Shown here: positions 1 to 8,892 of the stretch, piece after piece
Layout: the number at the start of each line of letters is the position of its first letter
Numbering within the stretch: position 1 is the first letter of the stretch
Assembly (NCBI GenBank): GCA_042408195.1
Contig: JBHOQL010000067.1
Span: forward strand, 33,379 to 97,378
DNA: 64,000 nucleotides
Direction of reading: 5' to 3'
Source: SpSt-600 sp042408195
Lineage (GTDB): Bacteria; Chloroflexota; Anaerolineae; SpSt-600
Made by a program: the position numbers and the translations under genes
The notes under the pieces: model-generated
Told to the model about the DNA's origin: nothing
The model's database searches: none
What the model saw: the letters and a program-made list of their open reading frames with translations, nothing else

Positions 1-2058
1 GGCAGGCTTGAGACTCTTTCCCAGTGGCTTGGTATGATTCCGCCAGAAGTGCTGGCAGCTCATCCAGCGTTGTTAATCTACCTTGGGGACATAGCCCGCC
101 TTCGGAGCCGTTTCCATGAAGCCCTTGGCTGGTATCAGCAGGCTGAAGAACGCTACCGTCTTAGAGGCGATAATCGGGGGGTTGGCCAGGCTCTGAGGGG
201 AAAGGCCCGTGTCTATCTGGACACTGTGGATCCGGTCCAGGCGGAGCGATACCTCCAGGAGGCCCTTCGCCTTGCCGATGGGCAGGAGGACAGGGAGAGC
301 TTTGCTCGCTTGCTGGAGCTCCTGGCAGAAAACCAGCTCAATCTGGGTCGTCCCGAGGAAGCAGAGCGATTGCGTGCACAGGCCCGTACTCTCCGAGAAG
401 AGGGGCCGGGAGAGGCCGAATTGGCTGTCCGTGTGCTCCTGCGCACCGGCCGGCTCAACGAAGCTCGTCGCCTCTTGGAAGAGCAGGCAGAGAGGGAGCG
501 TCGGGAACCTGTGCTCAGGCCCCGGGCCCACCGGGAAACCTTGCTCATCCTCTCCCTTGTGCTGGCTTTCCAGGGGGAGGCCGAAGCAGCTTACTATTGC
601 GCTGTAGATGGCACAAAGCGGGGGCAGCTCCTCAATTCCCCCTTCGTTACTGCAGTGGGTTACATGAGACAGGGGCATTCCTGGCTCATAAGAGACGACC
701 CAGATGGATATTCTCAGGCATGTCGTTGCTATCAGGAAGCCATAGCCATAAGTGAGGACCTTGCCGTCCCGCGCTTAAAGGTGGAAGCCTTCTGGGGACT
801 TTGTCGAGCTCATGGCTTCAATGGGGAGTTGGATGCTGCTCTAGAAGCGGCTCACAAGGGGATAGAAATTGCCCAGCGGGCTGGAGATGAATGGATAACC
901 GCACTGATCAGGGTCTCCATGGGGGCAGGGTATGTCCTGGCCGGTGAGTACAACTTAGCTGTAGATTGGCTTTCCCGAGCTCTAAATTCCTTTAGGGAAT
1001 GCAGTGACCCATACGGGGAGGCTGTTGCCAGGTTATGGCTCTGTCTAACGTGGTGGCGTAAGAAAGACCAGGCCCGGTTGAGGCGGGATTCTGAGGAGCT
1101 TCTCAGTTTGGTTCACAGCCACGGCTACGATTACCTTTTCACCAGAAGGACGCTCTTGGGACCTCCTGATCCCCGCATGGCGGTCCCAATACTGCTTTAT
1201 GCCCGTGACTCTGGCCTTCATCCCGCATGTGTGGATCGTCTCCTCAAGTCCTTGGGACTGGAGAAGACGGAAGTCCACCCGGGTTACCAGCTTAGGGTAC
1301 AAACCCTTGGGCCGTTCAGGGTTTGGCGGGGAACAAAGGAAATTTCTCCATCGGAATGGCGCCGTGAGAAAGCTCGGAGGCTCTTTCAAGTCTTAATAAC
1401 TTACCGGCGCACTATGCTAGATCGGGACCAGATTCTGGAAATGCTCTGGCCCGACCTGGACCCCGAAACAGCCAAACGGGATTTCAAAGTAGCTCTCAGC
1501 ACCCTGTGCAAAGTCCTGGAGCCTGAGCGTCAGGAAGGGATGCCTTCGGCTTACATAATTCGGGATCGTTCCCGGTACGGACTCAGACCAGGGGCCGACA
1601 TTTGGCTGGATGTGGAAGAGATGGAAAAAGAGATAACCAGTGGGGACAAGCTCCTAAACTTAGAGCCCGATAAAGCCCTGGAGCACTATAAGCGTGCGCT
1701 TGTCCTTTACGGTGGGGACTACCTGGAAGATTGCCTTTACGAATCTTGGTGCAGCGAGGAAAGGGAGAGAATTCTGATCCTCTACCTTCGCACAGCTGAG
1801 AGAGTAGCAGAGCTTCTGGCCCGTAAGGAAGTATGGGATGAGGTTCTTAACGTTTGCCGGGCCATTTTAGCTCGGGATCCTTGCTGGGAGCAAGCTTACC
1901 GCTGGATGATGCTGGCCTATGCCCGCACTGGCCGTAGGGCTCAGGCCTTGAAAACCTATAGGAAATGCGTGGAGCGGCTCCGCAAAGAGCTCCAAGTAGA
2001 CCCCTCCCCTGCCACCGTTCAGCTATACGAAGAAATCCGCAACGCCCGCCTTCAGTAA
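1..2058 (+). CDS. BTAD/SARP-like transcriptional activator with TPR repeats (5' end outside window)
   Basis: The reading frame is open from base 1, and the residues before the first ATG (position 34) still look like protein, so the gene starts upstream of the window. Numbering from that ATG, residues about 10-390 are helical TPR-like repeats. About 420-510 form an OmpR-type winged-helix domain beginning LRVQTLGPF, and about 520-670 a bacterial transcriptional activation domain (BTAD). Proteins of this build in the MalT/SARP group often have an NTPase domain at the N-terminus, which may lie in the missing part; that is inference. The C-terminal helix-turn-helix plus BTAD pairing is the SARP/AfsR DNA-binding unit. 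The gene lies directly upstream of a 15-kb catabolic-looking operon with SARP-type direct repeats at its promoter, so I infer it activates that operon. Family assignment is firm; the target is inferred. Confidence 0.85.
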   Translation, partial: GRLETLSQWLGMIPPEVLAAHPALLIYLGDIARLRSRFHEALGWYQQAEERYRLRGDNRGVGQALRGKARVYLDTVDPVQAERYLQEALRLADGQEDRESFARLLELLAENQLNLGRPEEAERLRAQARTLREEGPGEAELAVRVLLRTGRLNEARRLLEEQAERERREPVLRPRAHRETLLILSLVLAFQGEAEAAYYCAVDGTKRGQLLNSPFVTAVGYMRQGHSWLIRDDPDGYSQACRCYQEAIAISEDLAVPRLKVEAFWGLCRAHGFNGELDAALEAAHKGIEIAQRAGDEWITALIRVSMGAGYVLAGEYNLAVDWLSRALNSFRECSDPYGEAVARLWLCLTWWRKKDQARLRRDSEELLSLVHSHGYDYLFTRRTLLGPPDPRMAVPILLYARDSGLHPACVDRLLKSLGLEKTEVHPGYQLRVQTLGPFRVWRGTKEISPSEWRREKARRLFQVLITYRRTMLDRDQILEMLWPDLDPETAKRDFKVALSTLCKVLEPERQEGMPSAYIIRDRSRYGLRPGADIWLDVEEMEKEITSGDKLLNLEPDKALEHYKRALVLYGGDYLEDCLYESWCSEERERILILYLRTAERVAELLARKEVWDEVLNVCRAILARDPCWEQAYRWMMLAYARTGRRAQALKTYRKCVERLRKELQVDPSPATVQLYEEIRNARLQ

Positions 2059-2095
2059 CTACTTTGTAACTCTTTTGTAACCGTTTGGTTATAAA
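2052..2095 (+). promoter_or_regulatory. Putative SARP/BTAD operator (three 11-bp-spaced repeats) and -10 box
   Basis: Three repeats ending in GTAAC occur at an exact 11-bp period: TCAGTAAC (2052-2059), TTTGTAAC (2063-2070) and TTTGTAAC (2074-2081). The first overlaps the stop codon of the activator gene. A -10-like TATAAA lies at 2090-2095, so the last repeat ends 8 bp upstream of it, and no good -35 sits at normal spacing. Known SARP sites are direct repeats at 11-bp period with the 3' repeat 8 bp from the -10, replacing the -35. The match in geometry and position is seen directly; binding by the adjacent regulator is inferred. Confidence 0.6.
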
Positions 2096-2129
2096 ATTTT
2101 TTCTGCTTACAAAGCAGAGGAGGTTAACC

Positions 2130-2894
2130 ATGCGGCTCAAGGACAGAGTCGCTCTCATCACAGGTGGAGCTGTGGGCATAGGCCAAGCTACAGCTTTCCG
2201 TTTCGCCGAAGAAGGTGCCATAGTTATAATCTGTGATGTGAACGAAGAAGCGGGCCGCCAGACTGCCGCTCAGCTTGGAGACGAAACCCGTTTCTACAAA
2301 GTAAACGTGGTTGACAGGAAAGCGGTCCAGGCCTGGGTGGACGATGTGGCTGCTCGCTTCGGCAGGATTGATATCCTCGTAAACAATGCCGGCATCCTGC
2401 GGGACGCCCTGCTGGTGAAGTACAAAGACGGCCAGGTAGTGGGTCAGATGTCTGAGGAAGATTTTGACCTGGTCATCGCTGTCAATCTCAAGGGAGTTTT
2501 CAACTGCACCCAGGCCGTCGTGCCCTACATGATACGGCAGGGCGGTGGAGTAATCCTCAATGCTTCCTCCGTTGTGGGAATAGATGGCAACTTCGGCCAG
2601 ACCAACTACGTGGCTTCAAAAGCTGGCGTCATCGGAATGACTAAAGTGTGGGCCAGGGAACTGGCAAGGTACAATATCCGGGTCAACGCTGTTGCCCCTG
2701 GTTTCATCCTAACCGATATGGTCCGCCAGATGCCGGAGAAAATCCTTGAGCAGATGAAAGCTCGCATCCCCTTGGGCCGCCTGGGGGATCCGAGAGATGT
2801 AGCCAACGCTTACCTCTTCCTGGCCTCTGATGAAGCCTCTTATATTACGGGAACCGTGCTTCGTGTAGATGGTGGCATCGTGGTGGGTACCTAA
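2130..2894 (+). CDS. SDR-family oxidoreductase, FabG-like
   Basis: A classical short-chain dehydrogenase/reductase of 254 residues. It has the nucleotide motif TGGAVGIG near residue 11, NNAG at 85-88, and the catalytic Ser147, Tyr160 and Lys164 with FabG-like spacing. Its likely reaction is reversible NAD(P)-dependent reduction of a 3-oxoacyl thioester or oxidation of a 3-hydroxyacyl thioester. The start at 2130 is chosen because AGAGGAGGT precedes it at good distance; an in-frame upstream ATG at 2085 falls inside the -10 region. It is the first gene of the ligase/hydrolase operon, 11 bp before the first acyl-CoA synthetase. Context suggests a 3-hydroxyacyl-CoA dehydrogenase role alongside the MaoC hydratase. 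Other SDR substrates are possible. Confidence 0.85.
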   Translation: MRLKDRVALITGGAVGIGQATAFRFAEEGAIVIICDVNEEAGRQTAAQLGDETRFYKVNVVDRKAVQAWVDDVAARFGRIDILVNNAGILRDALLVKYKDGQVVGQMSEEDFDLVIAVNLKGVFNCTQAVVPYMIRQGGGVILNASSVVGIDGNFGQTNYVASKAGVIGMTKVWARELARYNIRVNAVAPGFILTDMVRQMPEKILEQMKARIPLGRLGDPRDVANAYLFLASDEASYITGTVLRVDGGIVVGT

Positions 2895-2905
2895 GGAGGC
2901 AGAGC

Positions 2906-4432
2906 ATGATCGTTGGAGATTGGCTTGGACGTCGGGAGCTTCTGACCCCAAACAAAGTGGCTCTTATAGACACCCTCAACGGCAACCGCCCCATAACTTA
3001 CAGGGAATGGAGCCACATGGTCAACCGAACGGCTCGCTTCCTCCAAGAACGTCTCGGAGTGCGTAAGGGAGATCGGGTGGCCATACTGGCTCAGAACTGT
3101 GTGGAATATTTGGACCTGTGGTTCGCTTTGGGCCGCATTGGCGGTGTCATGCAGGCCCTGAACTGGCGCCTAACCCCTTACGAACTGGAGGGTCTCCTCA
3201 ACGATGGCAGACCAGTAGCTTTGGTTTACGGAAGCGAGTTCACCTCCCAAGTCAACGCTCTGCGGGGCAAAATTCCTAACCTACATTATTATGTAGCCCT
3301 AGGAGAAAAAGCTTCTCCGAATGATATCTCCTTCTCTGAGCGCGAATCTTTTCCCGACCACTCCCTTCCGGAAATAGACCTGGATTGGGAGGACCCATGG
3401 GTCATCTGCTATACCGGTGGCACAACCGGCTTGCCGAAAGGAGCCATATTGACCCATCGCTCTATCACTGCTAACGCCGTCAACACAGTTATCTCTTGGG
3501 GTCTCACCCCCGATGATGTGGCTATTCTCAACGCCCCTCTTTTCCATACCGGAGGCCTTAATGTATTCACTGCCCCCTTGGTTTACATCGGAGGCACTAG
3601 TATCGTTTGTAAGGGGTTTGATCCGGACCAGGTCTTCGATCTCATTAGAGATGCAGGGGTGACAGTGTTTTTCGGCGTTCCGACTATGTTTATCATGCTT
3701 CAGCAGCATCCTCGCTGGGAAGAGGCTGATTTTTCCCGCCTGAAGATTGTGATAAGCGGCGGAGCGCCCTGCCCAATGTCTGTGTTTGAAAAGTTCTTTG
3801 AGAAAGGCATCAATTTCAAAACGGGCTATGGTCTCACTGAAGCGGGTCCCAATACCTTCTGGCTTCCTCCGGAAGATGCGCGTCGCAAGCCTGGCTCTGT
3901 CGGTTTCCCCTTGTTCCACATCGATGTGAAGATAGTGCGAGAAGATGGGACTGAGTGTGGTCCGGAGGAGGTTGGAGAACTCATTATCCGTGGGCCCCAT
4001 GTCTGCGCCGGCTACTGGAACAACCCCGAAGCCACAGCTCAAACTTTTCGAGATGGATGGCTTCACACCGGCGACCTGGCCAAACGCGATGCCGAAGGCT
4101 ACTATTACATCGTTGGGCGGATAAAGGATATGTTCATCTCGGGAGGGGAAAACGTTTATCCCGCTGAAATTGAGAGCGTCCTCCACTCCCATCCGGCCGT
4201 AGTTGAGGCAGCGGTCATAGGAGTGCCCGACCCAAAGTGGGGAGAAGTAGGCCGAGCCATTGTAGCCCTTCGCCCCGGCGCTTCCGTGACCGAGGAAGAA
4301 CTCATAGCATTCTGTCGAGAGCGATTGGCAAGTTACAAAATTCCCAAATCCTTCATTTTCGTGGAAGCTCTACCCAAAACAGGGGCAGGCAAAGTGGACA
4401 AAGAACGTCTGAGGAAGGAATACGGCTCGTAG
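2906..4432 (+). CDS. AMP-forming acyl-CoA synthetase (ligase copy 1)
   Basis: An ANL-superfamily adenylate-forming ligase of 508 residues, the normal length for class I acyl-CoA synthetases. It would activate a carboxylic acid with ATP to an acyl-adenylate and then transfer it to CoA. Visible motifs are the P-loop YTGGTTGLPKG, GYGLTEAGP, the hinge-region HTGD, the C-terminal GGENVYPAE, and the catalytic lysine region GAGKVDKE near the end. The start at 2906 follows AAGGAGG. It is one of three paralogous ligases in the operon, with matching N-termini of the form xxGDxLGRR. The substrate cannot be read from sequence. Candidates are medium-chain, branched or aromatic acids. Confidence 0.88.
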   Translation: MIVGDWLGRRELLTPNKVALIDTLNGNRPITYREWSHMVNRTARFLQERLGVRKGDRVAILAQNCVEYLDLWFALGRIGGVMQALNWRLTPYELEGLLNDGRPVALVYGSEFTSQVNALRGKIPNLHYYVALGEKASPNDISFSERESFPDHSLPEIDLDWEDPWVICYTGGTTGLPKGAILTHRSITANAVNTVISWGLTPDDVAILNAPLFHTGGLNVFTAPLVYIGGTSIVCKGFDPDQVFDLIRDAGVTVFFGVPTMFIMLQQHPRWEEADFSRLKIVISGGAPCPMSVFEKFFEKGINFKTGYGLTEAGPNTFWLPPEDARRKPGSVGFPLFHIDVKIVREDGTECGPEEVGELIIRGPHVCAGYWNNPEATAQTFRDGWLHTGDLAKRDAEGYYYIVGRIKDMFISGGENVYPAEIESVLHSHPAVVEAAVIGVPDPKWGEVGRAIVALRPGASVTEEELIAFCRERLASYKIPKSFIFVEALPKTGAGKVDKERLRKEYGS

Positions 4433-4456
4433 AAGAGTCAGGACGAGGAGGTCAAT

Positions 4457-5260
4457 ATGCCGAAAATGAAAGTGAATGATATAGAGATTGCTTATGAGGT
4501 GACCGGTTCCGGTCATCCGTTGGTTCTCATCACTGGCGTCGGATATGGACGCTGGTTCTGGCACAAAATCGTGCCTGAACTTTCCAAGCATTTTCAGGTG
4601 GTAACTTTTGATAACCGCGGAGCCGGTGAAAGCGATAAACCCCCCGGTCCTTACACCACAAAAATGATGGCGGCTGATACCGCCGGTCTCCTTGATGGCC
4701 TCGGTATCCGCAGAGCCTATGTAATGGGTCACTCTTTGGGTGGATTCATTGCGCAAGAGCTAACTCTTGCCAGACCTGACCTTGTTGAGAAATTGATTCT
4801 GGCTTCCACAACTTACGGTGGCCCCAACGTTATACCCATTACCCCAGAGGCCCTTGAAGTCCTCACTAAGAGGGATGGTGATCCTGTAGAACTGGTCCAC
4901 AGAGGAATCAAAGTGGCCTGTGCGCCAGGCTTCGCCGAGCGCCATCCGGAAGTGGTCAAAGAGCTTCTGGAGTACCGACTGACCAACCCTGTGCCTCCAG
5001 CTCAGTATCAAGCTCAGGTTATGGCCGGAGCTACCCACAACGCTGAGGACCGCATCTCTCAGATAACCTGTCCCGTGCTCGTGCTCTTTGGCGAGTACGA
5101 CAAGGTAGTCCCTCCCGGGAACGCGGAACTCTTGGCCCGGAAGCTCCCCAACGCTCGGGTCAAAATCCTCCCCAACGTGGGTCACATTTTCCCCATAGAA
5201 GACCCCCAAGCCACTGTGGAAGCGATGCTGGAATTTCTGAAGCCTGAGGAGGCTAAGTGA
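4457..5260 (+). CDS. Alpha/beta hydrolase (hydrolase copy 1)
   Basis: A 267-residue alpha/beta-hydrolase-fold protein with an intact triad: Ser93 in GHSLGG, an Asp in the GEYDKVVP segment, and a His in VGHIFPIE. It has no signal peptide, so it is cytoplasmic. Its layout resembles the 3-oxoadipate enol-lactonase (PcaD) and C-C hydrolase groups, but these folds act on many esters, thioesters and lactones. Close similarity to the hydrolase at 11288 (shared MPK start, HPPGPY/KPPGPY segment and AGLLD) indicates duplication within the operon. GGACGAGGAGG precedes the start. It follows ligase copy 1 by 24 bp and its TGA shares one base with the next ATG. Confidence 0.82.
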   Translation: MPKMKVNDIEIAYEVTGSGHPLVLITGVGYGRWFWHKIVPELSKHFQVVTFDNRGAGESDKPPGPYTTKMMAADTAGLLDGLGIRRAYVMGHSLGGFIAQELTLARPDLVEKLILASTTYGGPNVIPITPEALEVLTKRDGDPVELVHRGIKVACAPGFAERHPEVVKELLEYRLTNPVPPAQYQAQVMAGATHNAEDRISQITCPVLVLFGEYDKVVPPGNAELLARKLPNARVKILPNVGHIFPIEDPQATVEAMLEFLKPEEAK

Positions 5261-6252
5261 TGCGTCACGCTCGCATTCTTGCCACTGGCAGTTATGTGCC
5301 CCCAAGGCTAATTACGAACGATGAGATAGACGAAATCCTTGGGGAGAAAACCAGCGATTGGCTCATAGAGAACGTAGGCATTCGACAGCGTCATTGGATG
5401 ACGCCCGAGCAGACCACTTCTGATTTGGTGGTGGAAGCCTCCAAGATAGCACTGGAACGAGCTGGCCTCCGGCCTGAAGACTTGGATCTCATCATCGTGT
5501 CTACCGACACTCCCGATTACCTTTCTCCTCCTACCTCGGCAGTAGTCCAGTACAAGCTGGGGGCAGTCAATGCTGGTTGCTGGGATGTGAACAGTGCCTG
5601 CGCAGGGTGGGTGACAGCCTTGGACCAGGGAGCCCGCTACATTATGACTGAGCCGACAATCCGATACGTCCTAGTGGCCGGTGGCTACGGTATGAGCCGC
5701 TTCCTGGACCTCAAGGACAAGAAAACCGCCAACCTCTTTGCCGATGGTGCGGGGGCGGTAGTGTTGGGTCCCAGTGAGGGACCCGGATTCTTGGCAAGCC
5801 AATTCCTGGCCAAAGGTGAATACTACGATGCTCTGGGCATCTACACCGGTGGCGCTTTTCGGCCCTGTACCCCGGAGAACCTGGAAAAATACGGTCCACC
5901 GCGAGTCCAATTCGTCAAGAAATTCCCCCGCACCTTCAACACGGAATACTGGCCTTGGCTGATTCAGAAAGCTCTGGAAAAGGCAGGGCTTACAGTAGAA
6001 GATGTGGATCTTTTCCTCTTCACACAGCTCAACTTGCGCACTATTGAACTGATGATGCAAATCCTCGGTCAATCTATGGAGAAAACCCATTGGGTCATGG
6101 ACAAGTGGGGCTATACAGGCTCACCCTGTGTGGCGATGGCACTGGATGATTTAATCAACCAGGGACGTGGGCCAAAACCAGGCGATATAATCGTCTTCTG
6201 CACCAGCGGCGGGGGCATAACGATGGCTGCCTCTGTCTGGCGGTGGGTATGA
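5260..6252 (+). CDS. FabH-fold (KAS III-like) protein lacking catalytic His and Asn
   Basis: A 330-residue thiolase-fold protein of the 3-oxoacyl-ACP synthase III type. The nucleophile Cys114 is present in NSACAGW. By direct comparison with E. coli FabH, the HQAN histidine is Thr255 (FTQLNLR) and the GNTS asparagine is Tyr285 (GYTGS). The protein therefore keeps only one residue of the Cys-His-Asn triad, which in FabH drives decarboxylative condensation. An acyl-transfer, hydrolytic or non-decarboxylative role is more likely; this is inference. The ATG at 5260 is preferred over the GTG at 5257 because GAGGAGG (5246-5252) lies 7 bp upstream. It sits between hydrolase copy 1 and ligase copy 2. 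Confidence 0.8.
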   Translation: MRHARILATGSYVPPRLITNDEIDEILGEKTSDWLIENVGIRQRHWMTPEQTTSDLVVEASKIALERAGLRPEDLDLIIVSTDTPDYLSPPTSAVVQYKLGAVNAGCWDVNSACAGWVTALDQGARYIMTEPTIRYVLVAGGYGMSRFLDLKDKKTANLFADGAGAVVLGPSEGPGFLASQFLAKGEYYDALGIYTGGAFRPCTPENLEKYGPPRVQFVKKFPRTFNTEYWPWLIQKALEKAGLTVEDVDLFLFTQLNLRTIELMMQILGQSMEKTHWVMDKWGYTGSPCVAMALDDLINQGRGPKPGDIIVFCTSGGGITMAASVWRWV

Positions 6253-6265
6253 GGAGGAGATCCAT

Positions 6266-7816
6266 ATGTATGTCGGCGATTACCTTGGCCGAAGAGCTAT
6301 CTACAGTCCTGAAAAGGTAGCCGTAGTAGATTACGGCAAGCAACCGCCTTGGCGCCTCACTTACCGCCAAATGAATGAGCGTGCTAATCGTTTCGCCAAC
6401 TGGTTGCGGAACGTAGCCGGAATTCGCAAGGGCGATCGAGTCGCCATTCTGGCTCGGGATGGGGTAGAGCATCTGGATTGCTTCTTTGCCTGCTCCAAAC
6501 TGGGAGCTATCCACACTGCCCTGAACTGGCGCCTCCACTGGCGGGAGCTTGTAGAGATAATCCGCAAAACTACCCCTACTGTCCTTATCTACTCCGACGA
6601 CTTCAAGGATAACGTTTTCCAACTCAGGGAGGCGATAAAAGGTACGGATTACGCTATTCTCTACTACCTCCACATAGAAGGCGAAGGTGTGGAGGGGAGC
6701 CTTCACTTTGAAACCATATTGCAGAGCAGCCCTTCAGACCCTGTCACTTGCGAAGAGGTGGAAGCCGAAGATATTGTGGCCCTTATTTTCACCGGAGGCA
6801 CCACTGGTTTCCCCAAGGCTGCCCAAGTTTCCCACCGGATGATAGCCTGGAACACTCTTAACACTGTCATCCATGACTTAACCCATAACGATGTTTACTT
6901 GAATGTATTTCCAATGTTCCACACCGGAGGCCTTTTCGTTTACACCCTTCCCCAAATAATCATGGGCGGCACCACGATCTTGATCCGTCAGTTTGACCCG
7001 GCTCTTGTGCTCCGGCTAATAGAGCAAGAAAAGGTCACAGTTTTTGCTGCCGTGCCCACCATGTATCAGATGATGACCCAAGCCCCCAACTGGGAGGAAG
7101 CTGATCTCTCTTCCCTCAGGTTCTGCACCAGCGGTGGAGCCCCTCTACCGGTCCCGCTTATAGAGAAATACACCCGTGAGAAAGGAGTACGTTTCAAGCA
7201 AGGCTTCGGTATGACAGAATTCGGGCCGGGCATTTTTGCCCTAGCTCCGGAGGATGCCGTCCGTAAGGCCGGTTCCATTGGTCGTCCCAACTTCTTCATA
7301 GACGCCCGCATCGTTGACGACGAGAACCGCCCTCTGGGTCCCAACCAGATAGGGGAGTTAGTGCTCAGAGGCCCTTCCATTTGCTCTGGCTACTTCGGTG
7401 ACCCTGAAGCCACAGCCGGGATGCTGGATGAAGAGGGTTGGTTCCACACTGGCGACTTAGCCTACTACGATGAGGAGTGGTATTTCTACATTGTGGACCG
7501 TAAAAAGGATATGTTCATCTCTGGAGGGGAAAATGTCTACCCCGTGGAGATAGAGAAAGCCCTTTACGAGCACCCTGCCGTGCACATGTGCGCCGTCATC
7601 GGTGTGCCGGATCCCAAATGGGGGGAGGTCGGACTAGCCTGCGTTGTCCTGAAGCCTGGGATGACGGCTACCGAGGAAGAGCTCATAGCTTTTCTGAAAG
7701 AGCGCTTGGCCAGCTACAAAGTCCCTAAGCGTGTAGTCTTCATGGAGAGCTTGCCCATTTCTGCGGCAGGCAAAATCCTGAAGAGAGAACTGCGCAAGCA
7801 GTTCGTGGGAGGATAA
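6266..7816 (+). CDS. AMP-forming acyl-CoA synthetase (ligase copy 2)
   Basis: A 516-residue ANL ligase. It shows the P-loop FTGGTTGFPKA, GFGMTEFGPG, FHTGD, the GGENVYPVE segment and the catalytic lysine context AAGKILKRE. The last P-loop position is Ala instead of the common Gly, a small difference from copies 1 and 3. The N-terminus YVGDYLGRR is clearly paralogous to copy 1. AGGAGGAG precedes the start. The reaction should be ATP-dependent CoA-thioester formation on a carboxylate in the cytoplasm. It is followed after 11 bp by hydrolase copy 2, repeating the ligase-hydrolase pairing seen in the operon. The substrate is unknown. Confidence 0.87.
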   Translation: MYVGDYLGRRAIYSPEKVAVVDYGKQPPWRLTYRQMNERANRFANWLRNVAGIRKGDRVAILARDGVEHLDCFFACSKLGAIHTALNWRLHWRELVEIIRKTTPTVLIYSDDFKDNVFQLREAIKGTDYAILYYLHIEGEGVEGSLHFETILQSSPSDPVTCEEVEAEDIVALIFTGGTTGFPKAAQVSHRMIAWNTLNTVIHDLTHNDVYLNVFPMFHTGGLFVYTLPQIIMGGTTILIRQFDPALVLRLIEQEKVTVFAAVPTMYQMMTQAPNWEEADLSSLRFCTSGGAPLPVPLIEKYTREKGVRFKQGFGMTEFGPGIFALAPEDAVRKAGSIGRPNFFIDARIVDDENRPLGPNQIGELVLRGPSICSGYFGDPEATAGMLDEEGWFHTGDLAYYDEEWYFYIVDRKKDMFISGGENVYPVEIEKALYEHPAVHMCAVIGVPDPKWGEVGLACVVLKPGMTATEEELIAFLKERLASYKVPKRVVFMESLPISAAGKILKRELRKQFVGG

Positions 7817-7827
7817 GGGGGTGCATT

Positions 7828-8889
7828 ATGGCTGAAATCTACCACCTTGAAGGAATTACTTCCAGGATGATTCAGACTCCGCGGCTCAGAATGCATGTGC
7901 TTACCGCTGGGCTGGAGGAAGGCATTCCGGTTGTGTTCATCCACGGCAATGGCTCGTCCTCCACCTTCTGGGAGGAAACAATGCTGGCTCTACCGCCCGC
8001 TTTCCGAGGCATAGCTCCTGATATGAGGGGTTATGGCGAGACAGAGCCGTTGCCAATAGATGCCACGCTGGGCCTGAGCGACATGGTGGAGGACCTTCGC
8101 TCTCTGGTGGAAACAATTGGCCTGAAGAAATTCCACCTCGTCGGCCATTCCATGGGTGGCGGTATTGCGATGAAATATGCCATCGCTTATCCTGACGATC
8201 TTCTCTCCATAACGCTGGTGGATACAATGTCTCCATATGGCTACAGCGGAAGCAAAGATTTGAATGGAACGCCTTGCTACGAGGATGGTGCTCCCGCAGG
8301 GGCGGGGAGCGTCAACCCCGAATTCATCCGTCTCCTCAGGGAAAAGGATAGAGGAACCGATAACCCAATGTCTCCCCGCAACGTGCTGCGCCACTTCTAC
8401 TTCAAGCCTCCGTTCGTCCCCAAGCGAGAAGAAGACCTTCTCACGGCCATGCTTTCCATGCAAGTGGGCGAAGATTGGTACCCTGGCGATTTTGTTCCCT
8501 CCCCCAATTGGCCCGGAGTCGCCCCTGGAAAGCGCGGCGTAATAAATGCTATCAGCCGAAAGTATTTTGATGCCAGCGGCATTGTTGACATTCAGCCCAA
8601 ACCGCCAATCCTCTGGATCCGCGGGGCTGATGATCTGGTGGTTTCCAACAGCGCCATGTGGGATGTTGCAACTTTAGGGGCTTTGGGATTCGTCCCGGGA
8701 TGGCCTGGCCCCGAGCATTGTCCTCCCCAGCCAATGCTGGACCAGATACGTGCTGTGTTGGAGCGATACAAGGCCAACGGTGGCTATTACCGGGAGGAAG
8801 TCATCCCTGATTGTGGCCACACTCCGTTCATAGAGAAACCCGAAGAGTTTAACGCCCTCTTTCACGAGTTCCTGCTGAAGGGAGGATAG
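7828..8889 (+). CDS. Alpha/beta hydrolase (hydrolase copy 2)
   Basis: A 353-residue alpha/beta-hydrolase-fold protein. The oxyanion-hole HGNG lies at about 39-42, the nucleophile is Ser108 in GHSMGGG, the acid lies in RGADDLVV, and the base His is in CGHTPF near the C-terminus. It is longer than the other two hydrolases of the operon. The extra length falls in the cap region, roughly residues 135-260, which is rich in Pro and aromatic residues and could shape a different substrate pocket. There is no signal peptide. It lies 11 bp after ligase copy 2 and 3 bp before ligase copy 3. Thioesterase, ester or lactone hydrolase, or C-C bond hydrolase are all possible. Confidence 0.8.
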   Translation: MAEIYHLEGITSRMIQTPRLRMHVLTAGLEEGIPVVFIHGNGSSSTFWEETMLALPPAFRGIAPDMRGYGETEPLPIDATLGLSDMVEDLRSLVETIGLKKFHLVGHSMGGGIAMKYAIAYPDDLLSITLVDTMSPYGYSGSKDLNGTPCYEDGAPAGAGSVNPEFIRLLREKDRGTDNPMSPRNVLRHFYFKPPFVPKREEDLLTAMLSMQVGEDWYPGDFVPSPNWPGVAPGKRGVINAISRKYFDASGIVDIQPKPPILWIRGADDLVVSNSAMWDVATLGALGFVPGWPGPEHCPPQPMLDQIRAVLERYKANGGYYREEVIPDCGHTPFIEKPEEFNALFHEFLLKGG

Positions 8890-8892
8890 CAT

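Noticed and set aside
3299..4192. 297-codon minus-strand open frame inside ligase copy 1
   Set aside because: The plus-strand ligase has every family motif, and the antisense product resembles nothing.
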